Shown: positions 1-11,329 of the stretch, one piece after another
Layout of the letters: every line of letters begins with the position of its first letter
Numbering within the stretch: position 1 is the stretch's first letter
DNA from: Megamerina dolium
Taxonomy: Eukaryota; Arthropoda; Insecta; Diptera; Megamerinidae
DNA: 64,000 nucleotides
Assembly: GCA_963854835.1 (NCBI GenBank)
Contig: OY978529.1
Location: 42,590,055-42,654,054, forward strand
Direction: 5' to 3'
Program-made: the position numbers and the translations under genes
The notes under the pieces: model-generated
What the model was told of the DNA's origin: nothing
Seen by the model: only the letters and a program-made list of their open reading frames with translations
Databases searched by the model: none

Positions 1-955
1 AATGAAATATATTATATTTTAATATTTTTGGGTAGCTGGTTCTATAAGCCAATAAGATTGTAAATATTTTATGGTAGAATCACTTCTCCATGCATCTGAC
101 GTCAAAGATATTCACAACTCTCTCATTCTCTTGCTAAATTTCTCCACATTATACTCCTCAAATTGTGACATCACAATATCAACCTGTTAGATATTTGATA
201 TTTAGCTTTGGATTTGAAAACAAACGTAAGAGAAAAAAAAACTGAAATTCCCACAATGACAGCAATATGCATTTAGATGAATGAAAACCAAAACAAATTA
301 CGACCCCTAAAAATTATAGCTGGCCGGCAAAAGTGAAGGCTAAGGTCATTTTCCAATATAATTTATTAAAATGAGAGTTATTCTCTCACAGCCATATATT
401 TCACAGAGAGATATTAGCTTTTCCATTTGGAGAAATATCCTTCGCGAAAAGTGAATATCCTTTCATATGTATGCGTGTATACATTTTGTATATTGAGTAA
501 AAGTACCGCTTTTGTACTAATAAGTGTGATAGTCGTTGTTTGTCGTTCAACGCACAAGGACGAGCAGAACGAATTATCGTATTTATAGACGATGTATTTT
601 CTAAATTAAATTTCGCGGAATTAGTCAAGTAAGAAAGTGCGAGCTTCTTTTTTGAAGAAGAAGAAGTAAAAAAGGACATTCTTTTACATTTGTGGATTAC
701 ATAAAGAATGTCCTTTTTTTTTCTGAGTATAAATATAGTGCATGAGAAGTTGATAGTGAATGAATAAATTGATGTTGGTATCAAGTTATTTAATTGCATT
801 TAAATTAACACAAACATTGCTACATACAATGCAAAATAAAAATCAAATATTTTTACTCATTCAAGTAATGATCGACATCTATAAAAAATTCCAACTTATA
901 AAAAATGTATGAATCTTTTAAAAGAATATTTAATATTACAAAACAAACAAAAAAA
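1..955. other. Upstream non-coding DNA
   Basis: AT-rich sequence without a convincing reading frame. The longest open frame here (about 132 codons, minus strand, 401-799) is low-complexity, runs through the hairpin at 668-719 and shows no recognisable domain. Nothing else is supported except that hairpin. Confidence 0.6.
668..719. repeat. 17-bp perfect inverted repeat (hairpin)
   Basis: Arm AAAAAAGGACATTCTTT (668-684) and its exact reverse complement (703-719) are separated by an 18-nt loop. The right arm ends in a T run. It could be a tiny foldback or MITE remnant, or a structured transcript. No gene is attached to it. Confidence 0.7.
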
Positions 956-995
956 TACTAATACTAATACTAATACTAATAATAATAATAATAAT
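956..995. repeat. (ACTAAT)n/(AAT)n microsatellite
   Basis: Four ACTAAT-type units run into an AAT run. It is an ordinary simple repeat in non-coding DNA. Confidence 0.9.
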
Positions 996-2060
996 GTGCA
1001 AATCACACAGTAATCGCATTTACATAATCAAGCATATACAGTATACTTTTAGGCGCACTGCCAAAATCATTACTACAGCATAAGACTTAATAAAAATCAT
1101 CACAAACACTAAGATCATTTTACTGCTTTGTGCATTTTAAATTAACCGAAACGGAGACATAATAAAAAATAATAAGAAATATAAGAATACGCAGCTTTAC
1201 CTACCAGTCAGTGCATTTTTGTTATAACGCGCCTAAAATTATACCACATAAAATTGCTATACCATGACTGATTGAAAATATTTGTGTATAAAAAACAACA
1301 AAAACAAAAAAACAAACATATAAAAATAATTTAAAAGTGAAACCAGCACAACAGCGACAATAACAAGTTCCAAAAAAAAAAAAAATCACAATGAACACAA
1401 ATAATATAATCTTAAGCTCTCAACACTTTACATATTCTTTTACTGGCATCACATCATTTTCCAGTGCCATTTGGTTGTTGTTGTTCTTGTTGTTGTTGGT
1501 GTTTTGTGGTGTGCGACGACAATTGCCTATACCAATATAAATGCAAAAATTCATTATTCTTTATGTGTCTTTTTACTGAAAGGATATAGCTACTGTAGAA
1601 ATATGTCCTCGTTTCCTAACCTGTCTTCCTTAATATTCGTTCAAGTTATATGGAGGAACCTACGAAATTATAGAGGAACATCTGTTGATCGGTCGAAAAG
1701 TTACTTAGGCTGGGATGAGTCGTACAATGGGACACTTCATTAAAAAAAAATTTCATTAAGTCAGCAAAATATAAATATGCCATTTGGAATTTATTTTTTT
1801 TCATTTTTAGTTGTTTTTTGTACCTCAGAGAAGTGCATTTATTTCTAGCAGTTGTTGAAAGGACTAGAATCGTTTTTTATAATTTCCAGAAAGTCAAAAT
1901 AGGATTGAAAAAAAAAATATATGGAAATTATAATTTACATTTATTGACTAGCAACTGACAATTTTCAAATAATAGAAGCTCTTCATTGATTTTTACAAAT
2001 ATTTAATGCTTCAAAAACGAAATCTGTCCCAACTAAGGCAACTCAGCATTATCGGTACAT
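996..2060. other. Non-coding stretch
   Basis: A/T homopolymers and a short TTG-rich tract near 1470-1500. The open frame beginning there is an artefact of the TTG run and has no domain-like content. No gene is seen. Confidence 0.55.
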
Positions 2061-2103
2061 TTGTTGTTGTTGTTGTTTTCTTCTTCTTCTTCTTCTTCTT
2101 CTC
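2061..2103. repeat. Compound (TTG)n(TTC)n microsatellite
   Basis: A TTG run (2061-2077) passes directly into a TTC run (2078-2103). Confidence 0.9.
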
Positions 2104-2746
2104 TATTAAAATGTACATTTTGCACTCGCTAATGTCCTCTTTAAGGATTTAACTACCCGTTTGCCACTTGCCGCTCCTCCATATGAGACTATTATCATAT
2201 GATGGTCGTACGTATGTGGTATGCCAAAGAATTCGTTTTGTGGCTGCAGCCAACCGTGTATGCCATGCAGAACACTACATGAAGTATAAGAAGAATAAGA
2301 AAGAAACAAACAAACAGTTACAAGGATGTAATAAAAAATAATGTCTCATCACGCAGCACTTGGATTACGCTATGCCTATGTATTACACTTGTTTCGATAC
2401 AAGTGTATGCGAGTATATGTGCGATACATGTATATATAGGACTATGCTACAGCGTATATCACTTTTGTTTGTATTTCATATCCGAAAATCGTGATCTTTG
2501 TTGATTATTGCTCCTTAGTATGGCATCAAAAGAGAACACAAAAATAATATCCAACAAACAAACAAACAAGTAAAACCAAATTACAATACAAAACAGAAAA
2601 AAGCCCACTTATTTCTACGAGTTGGTACAGTAAACAATTCCTCAGCCTATAAAAACCCTACATAAATACGATTTTAGCCCAATGTTATTTATATTTTAGG
2701 ATGCTTTTAAAGGCGAGTAGTGTTGGGCGTAATGACATTTTAAGAG
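2104..2746. other. Non-coding stretch
   Basis: Mixed AT-rich sequence. Stop codons are frequent in all frames and no recognisable element is present. Confidence 0.5.
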
Positions 2747-2781
2747 CACACACACACACACACACACACAATAATAATAAC
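2747..2781. repeat. (CA)n followed by (ATA)n
   Basis: Twelve CA units (2747-2770) are followed by ATA repeats to about 2781. Confidence 0.92.
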
Positions 2782-3528
2782 AATATTATTTGTTATGCTA
2801 CATTTGTTTTCCATTTGTATTGCCAGCGCCTACCATTTTGCTACCAGTAGTACATACTTATAGGCGCTTCAAAGTATTAAGCATATAATATGTTTTGTGA
2901 TTTATCACAAGTTTTGTTTTTCGATTTATTTCGCCACTTTTCCACAAACACTTTAATTCGAACCGGATGAAAATAAGAACCACAAGAATTTTTCGCACGT
3001 TTTTCCGTTGCGTATGGTTGAACGGCAAAAAAAAAAAAAAAATTTATTGTCTAATTTTAGGTGTTCTTACTTTGCTTTTGTCTAGACAATAGTAGTAAAA
3101 GTTTCCAGACATTTGTGTACCATGTATGTACGTGTGTTTTTTTTTTTCTTTTGTTGTTAATAAATATTACAAACTATTTTTGTAAGGATTTACTTTGGTA
3201 GCATACATGATTTGAGTATTACTTAATTTAGTAAAGCCTTTATTATATGGGAATGTGGTTAATTAATTAAATTTAAAATTTAATAATAGCATCACTAGGT
3301 TTAAATTAAATATTTACCATGAATTAATCGCCAACAAGTAGATAAAAAGGTAAATCCCTTATACTTTATGGTGGCTTTTCTATTGTCTTTGCAAGAAAGA
3401 CCTTTGGGAAGTGTGGCAATGCTTATGAAAAATTATTATGAAAGATTAGGCTTTTGAAAGCGTTAAAAATTCTACAGTAACATATGCAGAGTTTGAGAGG
3501 TGCCAATAAATTTACACTTCTCGTTTTG

Positions 3529-3704
3529 AGTGTTCTCTCCATTCAGTCTGTAAATTCTGTCAATATCTGAAAGTTGTTAGTTTATATCCTCGACTATAAA
3601 ATTATCATGGTAATGAAATATTATTAGAAGACATTAAATTTGTTCTTTGCTGCAATTTAGTACTTTATATTTTAAGTGTTCACTCCATTCAGTGAGTGAA
3701 CACT
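3529..3704. repeat. Short direct repeat 146 bp apart, second copy a hairpin
   Basis: The 19-mer AGTGTTCTCTCCATTCAGT (3529-3547) recurs with one change at 3675-3693. The second copy forms a perfect 11-bp hairpin: AGTGTTCACTC at 3675-3685 pairs with GAGTGAACACT at 3694-3704 across an 8-nt loop. The 146-bp spacing is close to the period of the tandem repeats elsewhere in the window, but the sequence is not clearly the same. Confidence 0.6.
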
Positions 3705-5695
3705 CAAAGTTATATTTCTCTTTGTCTGGTTTAAGTTTCCTCATCGCTGAATTGAATATTTACTATTATTCGACCCTTACGAAAATTCTTTTATTTACAA
3801 CAATTCTTCTAAGTATTTTAATAATTTAAATATAATAAGATTTTTCTCCCCATCTCATATGCTGTTGAACATAAAAAATGTTAACGATGCGTGATGGTAT
3901 TTCAAAAAATATATTTTAACCTACTTCAAACGTACATATAAAAAAATTAAATGATTTCACGACTTTATTATGTTCGTAAATGTTTCTTTTATTCTCCTCC
4001 ATCATTCATTTGGCATTTGTCAGGGCATGATTTCCTTATTCTTAGTTAATGGCTTCGAAATGTGATCCTAAATACAATTAAAAGTGAATGACTCTAATGG
4101 CAGCAAGAGGGATAATGTTTCTACTAACCTTTTTCTTTTCGTTTGACGCCTTCACACGCGCTTTTTTTTTTTTGGTGGGGGTAAAGTAACAGGAAGAAAT
4201 AAAAATTTCATGGTATACTTTTCAGCGTAATTAATTTCTGTTATCTAAACCATAAAAATATTTTGAAAATCCTTAAGTACGAGAGTATAATAAAAAACCG
4301 CATACATAAAATGTGAACATTTTATGTAACTTTTATTATAATTTAGGCTTACAATCATTAGCTGAAAATGAGATGAGTAAGACTGATATATGACTTGCGT
4401 AATTTTAGTTGAATTTTCTCGTAGTGGCCATTGAAGCATACTTTGATTTAAATATTTTATAGTACAAGTAGATAAAATATATTTATTTTATATTTACAAA
4501 ATTACAAAGAAAATCAACAAAAAAAAAAAAAAAATCATAAAATCAATTTACACTTCTTCATTTAGTAGTTTTTTTATTTTCTTCCCCCTTTTTTTTGACA
4601 TGCCTTAAGTTATGCTACAGAATTTGCTCATACTTATCACACCATCAATATTGAGTCTTCTTTTGATTGCGAATATTTGCAAGATTGTAAATATGAATAT
4701 TTGCGTAGTTTTTAATTTTGCATTTCAATTTATCCCTCAACTAATATTTTTGCTTCCTCTGCCCCATCCTATCAAATAGACTACTATATATTTTATATGA
4801 GTTTATTATACGTGTTTATGCTGAAAACATTCAATTTCCTAAAGCGATTTCTGTTTGCACTGACAAGTCTTATTAAATAGCCAAAGAAAAAACAAAAGCA
4901 AAATTAAAGTACGGACGAATGTGAGAGAATCTCATAAACACTTTGGGGAGTTGCATATTTTTGAGCGTTTCATAGTTCTCATCCCCTATCATCTAGCCTA
5001 TGTTCCATTGCTAAATAAAGGAAACAATATAGATTTTGGGAAATTATATTAAAATATTTTCAGCAAGTACCAGTTTCGTTTTTTTCAGCATTAGTTGAGA
5101 ATAGCTTGATTTGAAGAATATTCGTCCTTTTTTTTTGAAATTCAATATGATGAAAATTTAAGATTTAGTTTTCAAGTAAAATATTTCTTTGAAATACTTT
5201 AATTCGCATTAAAAAAAGTTGCAAGTTCTAAGCAAACACTCGAACCCAGACCTATTTCTAATTTCGAACACCCCTGAAACTTTTTTGATGACATTATTTC
5301 CATTGTGTCTTAGGAATTGCTTTTAGCTGTCATACGCAGGCTGATGCATTTACACTTAAATCGCATTTTTATTGTTATTTAACTAGATGGATGTATTTTT
5401 TTTTGTTGCTGGTGAAATATTTCTTCTAACTAAATGTTGAATTATTTTCTTTGTTTCGTTGCTTGCTTTTTTAACAAGCAAGTTTTGTAATGTTGTAAAA
5501 CCACAACGAATAAAATGAAGAATTTCTGGCAAAAAAAATCGAAAAGTTTTAATCGATAGAAATAGAAGAAGAAATAGTAAATAAGGACACAAAAATATAA
5601 AAAGAAAGACTGGGAAAGAGAAAGAGTGATATGCAACAAATATTTGTTGCAAATACAACAAATTTTCAGTTAAGCTTTTAGTATCATACATTTTT
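3705..5695. other. Non-coding stretch
   Basis: AT-rich DNA with T and A homopolymers. The open frames around 5383-5691 (minus) are hydrophobic low-complexity translations of T/A-rich sequence and overlap one another. I see no supported gene. Confidence 0.5.
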
Positions 5696-6960
5696 CAAAT
5701 ACCCTACACTCAAAGAGTCAGGGGAACATTGTTTTCTATTTGTAATACCCATAAAGGGAATTGTCATCTACTTTCAATAAAAGATTTTTTTGAAACGAAT
5801 CGAATGAAACCCTTTCATACAAAAGCATATTTTCGAAGATATTTTTGTGACTGCGTATAAATAATTGAAGTTATTGAGCTGAAATTCGATATATATGATT
5901 ATTTTTCGCATCAAATATATCTATTCGAGAATTAAAGGAATCGAATGAAAATCACGTCTACTTCACCTACGAAAATATATTTTGGAATGTATTGTTTTAG
6001 ATTTGGTCACATAAATATCAAGTTTTTAAGCTTATACTCGGTACAGAAAATCATTTCAACCAATAAATGGATGATATTGAAAATTAACCTTATCGCATGA
6101 AAATCTATTATATTAGTAATTCAAAACTAGAATTTCGAACATATATTTTCAGACCTGCAGCATGTAAATAAAAAGCTTTTTAGCTTTTTATTTACATGCA
6201 TTTTTTGGCACATACAATTATTTTGAATAACAAATTAACGATGACAAAAATTATCGTTCTCACATGAGAATAACTCCTATCAGTCATACAAAAGTATAGT
6301 TTCGAACATGGTTTTTTGAGACATTTGAACACAAACAGAGAAAAATTGAGCTGAAACTCAGCAAATACGATTATTTTTACAAGAAAATGTATTTATTAAA
6401 GAATTAATACATTCGAATACAAATCACGTCTATCTCACTTACGAAAAATTGTATTTGAAAGTATATTTTTAGAGTTTGTGTACCTAATTATAAAACTTTG
6501 TAGCTGAAACTTGGTACATAAGATTATTTTTATGAACGAATGAACGATATTGAAAATTATCGTTATCGAATAAAAATTACTCCTATCAGCCATACAAAAG
6601 TATAGTTTCGAACATGTATTTTCAAACTTTTGGGCACTCAAATGTAGAACTATTCAGTTGTAACTTGCTACACAATATTATTTTTGGTAATGAAGCAAAA
6701 TAAGTAAAAATCGTATTTATCGATTGGAAATTTTACGTATATTCCATAGAAATCTATATCTTCGAAAGTGCATTTTCGGGATTTTATCACTAAGATATAC
6801 AACTATTGAGCTGAAACTGGCTAATTTAGCTTATTTTTATAAAAAAATTGATGGTGTTGAAAATAACCGTTATCGAATGAAAATTGTACGTAGCTACCAT
6901 AGAAAAATATGTTTTCGAAAGTGTGTTTTGATACTTGTAGAAACAATAATATTACGAACT
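5696..6960 (+). repeat. ~150-bp tandem repeat array S1 with head sequence
   Basis: Eight degenerate units are anchored on a 'catacaaaag'-type motif near 5817, 5970, 6108, 6290, 6445, 6595, 6752 and 6900, giving a period of about 140-180 bp. Recurrent blocks are 'gagctgaaactcg', 'tatatgattattttt', 'atcgaatgaaaatcac' and 'ttcgaacatgtattttca'. A non-repeated head at 5696-5765 (accctacactcaaagagtcaggg) precedes the array and recurs before array S2. The units also match arrays S3, S5 and S6. The family could be the central repeat of a Helitron-like (DINE-type) element; that is inference. A perfect palindrome interrupts the array at 6160-6199. Confidence 0.8.
6160..6199. repeat. 18-bp perfect palindrome with TTTT loop
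   Basis: GCATGTAAATAAAAAGCT (6160-6177) is the exact reverse complement of 6182-6199, with a 4-nt loop (TTTT). It sits inside the S1 array and is not shared by other units, so it is a secondary insertion or rearrangement. Confidence 0.85.
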
Positions 6961-7509
6961 TCATTATAGTGTACGTCAAATGAGTTCAGTATTGCTAAAA
7001 CTATTGCAATTTCTTACTTGTTTTTGTATTTATAATATTCTAAGACATTTTTTGTGGTTATTCCTTTGCTATACTATTTTTGAAGTTTACGAGTTTCAAC
7101 TCTTATTTGTTGCGATTTTCTCTATCTCTCTTTTTCTTCTTCTTTATTTCGAATGTAATGACTTGGCAAGAATTAGAACAATAATTTCTATATATGTCAG
7201 TGAATTTTGTTAACCCATTGCCTCCTCACCGAAATAGGTTGGCGCTAGCAACTTTGAAAGAAATTGACTGAGCTTCCAAATAATTTTTTGAAAAAAGGCA
7301 CATAAAGACAAAGATTTATGAATCCATTAAATATAGAATTTTTTTCTTTATCGTTCAGTAAATCTGAATTTAGTTCTATAAAAAGAAAATGAATACAAAT
7401 GAATGAGAAAATGTGAAAAATCTTTGCATTGTATTGCAAAATGAAATAAATTTAGCAAAAATCCTCAAAAATATGCAATAATAAGAAACACAAGTGATAC
7501 TGTTGAAAT
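6961..7509. other. Non-coding stretch before the gene
   Basis: AT-rich sequence. The hydrophobic open frame near 6980-7213 is T-rich low complexity with no supported domain. A core promoter may lie near the end of this stretch, but I cannot identify a clear TATA box or initiator/DPE pair. Confidence 0.4.
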
Positions 7510-8164
7510 TAAAATACAAAATGTCAGTGTTGATGACCACAACCAAAGTTGGTCTCCGAAAACAAAATTATTTTAACAAATATTATTAGCCAGCCACAAC
7601 AATGTGTAAACAATCCGTGCACCTTCCATACAACATCAGTCATAAGGACTACAATAAAAGAAGCAACTGCGACAGCAGTGACTACATATATTAACATCAT
7701 CATCAGTCTTCATATAAGTCAACTTAGTCGTTGTGTTGGTATAAGCAACAAAATGATGAAGGGATCGTTAACAAAAACACCAATGTGAATGATACTTAAA
7801 ATGATGAAGTTGTTGAGACAGCCACAATTGTAGTGGTCTTTCAGTACACAAACAACACTCTAACGGTAATATAATAACAAAGGACATGAACAGGAGTTGT
7901 AACATAAACAAAAATTCCTTTTGTCAACACTATCATGGTTTCAAGCCAACCTCATTTCGTCCCTCATCATCTTCATCATCACTGAAAAATCAAAATGCAA
8001 TACCAATAGAGTAATCTGACTGTGAACATAATTTTCAAAGTTGCAGCAATGGCAACAGTTAGCAAGGACAATATGACCACTTGCCCAGATAATGTTACAA
8101 CCACATTGCATGCCATTGAGCATCATTCCACGTTATAGACGGGTTAAAGCTCATCATATCAAAT
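7510..8164 (+). promoter_or_regulatory. Probable 5' leader (UTR) of the 8165 gene
   Basis: Composition changes here from A/T homopolymers to CA- and CAT-rich, more balanced sequence that runs straight into the start codon at 8165. An in-frame TGA at 8117-8119 fixes the open frame's upstream limit, so 8165 is the first in-frame ATG. The leader is long and contains upstream ATGs and stops, which would dampen initiation at 8165. A 3' splice site could lie within it, but no convincing pyrimidine-AG is visible close to the ATG. The transcription start is not located. Confidence 0.45.
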
Positions 8165-10318
8165 ATGCAAAAGTCAACACATCGCAATAAGGAGAAGACT
8201 CCCAAAGCGCGTCATTCCACAACCAGGACGGAAACAGATCGGAATGCCAATTCAACGGTCAATACATCAACATCGGATGGAAATCATATGTGCACTGAAA
8301 TATCGACTACTCCCCAATGTGGTACAATACGTAAGGTGAATCGGACTCAAGCAAACAATCAGACGACTTTGGTTCGAAATGATGATGGAAGTCAGACCAC
8401 TGCTGAGGTACAAAATCAAAAACAAGTTCGAAGTGATGAAAATGCGAAATATTCCATTGATAATATACCAGATGCTAATTACATGGAACTAAACTACTAT
8501 GATCCCATGTTTCCAAGCATTTCCGATCTTCCGGAACAATTTACAGAGCTCTTTTGTGACTTTCCTGTTAGCTATGAATCGACTGCAGTGATAACAGCGA
8601 CACATTTTGCTAAAACCAGTTCAGTGAATAAGCCGCCACCACAACCGCCACCTCCCGTTCTTCACGATTCACCTCCGCCGACACCACCACCCATCTCACA
8701 ATTACCCACACGTGATACGGCACGACTGCGAGCACACGAATTAAATGGCGCTGGAATATCGATCTCAGCGCCATCTACACCCTCACGCGGGAAGGTGGTG
8801 CTAAGTAAGAAGGAACGCAAGGAATTGAATAAACTTAATAAATTGGAACGAAACACATCTGCCTCTAGCGTTGCTGCCAATAATTTGGACACTTTTGAAC
8901 ACCACAATGCCAGCAGCTGCGCCAATAGTTTGCAGTCGAGCCCGTATAAGGGACGTGTTAGTGAATTGAAAAATTGTATAGCGAAAATAAATTCACGTGG
9001 TTTATTCGCTTCACTAAATCGTAGCTCACAAAAGTCCCTCAGCTCCGTGAGTAATGCCACGGATGCAATGTTATCAAATGAAATTTCACCACCACCACCG
9101 GCACCAGATGGTAGTCCACCAAATTCAAGCAATGCCGCGAATAATAATGATGTCGCCTACAATGAGAAATTGCGCAACTTGCCGGTACGACAGCGTAAAA
9201 CGCATATTTCTCATATGGACAATTATTGCCTGTTCGATCCGATCGATTTCATAAATGAAAAAGCCTTACGAAATCCCAAACATAATGATGTGTTGGCGAC
9301 CGACATGGTGGCGGCAACCACAACTACACCACATGGCTTACGTGATCCTCTGTTCAGTTCACGTCAAAATTTGGATTTTAGTGAAGAGGAATCGGTTCAA
9401 GAGGTTATATATGAATTACACGAGCAGCAGCTGGTTGAATGTGAAACTACGGACATCGGATTGGAAGAGAATAATTTCGATCATCATAACTATTTTGTAA
9501 TAGATCCAGACGATTTCGAAGATGAAGCCTTAAAGGTCGATATTGGTATACCAAATCAATTCACAAATGAACAACTCATTTCGGCCAATTTGGAAGCTGC
9601 AACGGCGAAAGAAGACGATGAAGACGCGGCTCTCTTGGTGGCTTCTGAAAGTTTTGATAAATTTTTGCACGATTGTGAGCCAACACCAAGCATGTCCAAT
9701 AGTCAAGAATCCAAAGAAACGAATACAACTGCATCGACGGCCACCACTACCAACTCGCCGATGGCTTTAATGGAATCTTCGACGTCGACAAGCTCTAGCG
9801 GCTCTTCAGCATCGGCGAATTCATCACAAACCACCTTACAGCGTACCAAAAAGAGACTAACCTTTCTTAATCTGTCACCATTTCGTTCACACAGTAAACA
9901 TGGTAATTCCAATAGCAACAAGGCAATTGGTGGTGGTGAAAGTTCCTCAACGTTAACAAACACGAAAAAGACACGAAACATAGTTAATAATAAATGTGGT
10001 GGCAGTGAACGTGCCATCTCGGATTTGGTGAGTTCAGATCATATATTACATTTGCAACATATGTTGCTGGACTCGAAAGATTCAAATCTACGATCACGCA
10101 CCGTGCCAATAGAATCAAATTATGTACTCTTTAATCCGGGACCGGTGCCATCGCGTAATGTGCAATATAAAATTAGGAAGCCACGACCGATATCGACACA
10201 TAGCGATGCCGATAGTGGTTTCCTTAGTCCGTGTTCACCGGATGAGCTAACATCGCTTAAATTCAATCCGGCTATTCTAGTACTGCAACAATGTGATAGC
10301 GTACAAGGATATATTGAG
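8165..10318 (+). CDS. Large first coding exon of a disordered proline/serine-rich adaptor-like protein
   Basis: A 718-codon open frame begins at the first ATG after an in-frame stop and ends at a GAG|GTAAGT donor in phase 0; read-through would add only 17 residues before a stop. No globular domain is visible. Two proline-rich tracts (about residues 156-177 and 308-320) resemble SH3 or EVH1 ligands. A basic KKERKELNKLNKLER segment (near 217) is followed by Ser-rich stretches. Acidic patches lie around residues 406-415 and 485-492, and a Ser/Thr run around 519-555. The motif NYxxPhi[DN]P appears at residues 353, 442 and 652, with a weaker NYYDP at 110. The end carries HSDADSGFLSPCSPDE (about 679-694), a likely conserved phospho-site region. 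It looks like the N-terminal scaffold of a signalling or trafficking protein whose catalytic domains lie in later exons. A RIN/sprint-type Rab5 exchange factor is one possibility (low confidence). The regular codon usage and lack of frameshifts over 2.1 kb show it is a real gene. Confidence 0.9.
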
Positions 10319-10324
10319 GTAAGT
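10319..10324 (+). promoter_or_regulatory. 5' splice site GTAAGT
   Basis: GAG|GTAAGT matches the metazoan donor consensus exactly and follows codon 718 in phase 0. Coding character stops here: a T run and A/T-rich sequence begin within about 60 bp. This marks the start of a long intron. Confidence 0.88.
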
Positions 10325-11279
10325 TGGAAAATATTACAAATTATTAACGTTGAGAGCTTAGGTAATCTATGATAATTTTTTTTTTTTTTTGTGTATGACA
10401 ATTAATATTATCTAAAGCCCGTGGGAAGCATAACGACACCACAAAACAAAACCGATGTCTTAACGAAATGTCCTAAGCTCTACCATAAGATGTGAAACTT
10501 TTTGGCCTACAGCCAGCCGTTAATACTTTCTATTCTTATCATGATATTTACATAGTCTACAATTTATCTCTACTTATTACCCACCCACCCATAAAAATGC
10601 AGTTTATGATGAGAAGGTAAACATCCCCCATTGCATTTGCTGTGCGCCAATATGCATCAGGGATGATGACAGAGTAAAATTGCGACAATCGTAATTATCA
10701 GGGGATTTTGACTGTTATGTACTGTTATGTACTGGCGCACACATGATACTTGATTTTTGTCATTACGCTCTTCAAACGCATAAAGTGTGGCAACAGGCAG
10801 CAAAAGGATATTAACGATTGCATAAATGTTGCCCTTTTCATCATGTGTATTTTGTATAATTCTACAGTAGTAGAACTACCCCTGATAATGTTGCCATTGC
10901 CTCCGGGGAACAATCAATCGTAACTTTAGTACGTACGTACAACCAATTTAGTGCCATTTTAAAATAGTCCTCAGTACATTTCATACACTTGTACAATGCC
11001 TCTGCAATTGCACTCGTAATAAAGTAGTTACTGAGATGGTGGAATGATGGTATATGATGTTATCCAAGATGTTTTATTAACACATGCAGGTAAATATTTG
11101 TATATTTTTTTTTTTCGATTTGAGGGTTGTATTTTTGTATACGATTATTCATATTGTTTGTGAAAAGTGACACAAATGAAAAATACAATTTTTAATAAAT
11201 GTAAAAAAGCATAATATTCATATTTTACAATTCTCAGACACTTTAACTTATATTTGTTTCATATGAAAAGTTGAAATAG
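10325..11279 (+). other. Start of putative giant intron
   Basis: Non-coding AT-rich sequence. A CAG|GTAAAT at 11099/11100 has a poor pyrimidine tract and is probably chance. No other feature is supported. Confidence 0.5.
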
Positions 11280-11329
11280 AAATTACAATAGGTCTTGCCG
11301 GAGAAGATACATCAAGGATTGTCATATAT

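Noticed and set aside
5696..6960. CRISPR array
   Set aside because: The regular ~150-bp repeats have no short repeat/spacer structure, and the context is an animal nuclear genome.
8662..9132. 156-codon minus-strand open frame inside the 8165 exon
   Set aside because: It is the antisense shadow of the proline/serine-rich coding exon; the sense frame is far longer and has a proper start and splice donor.
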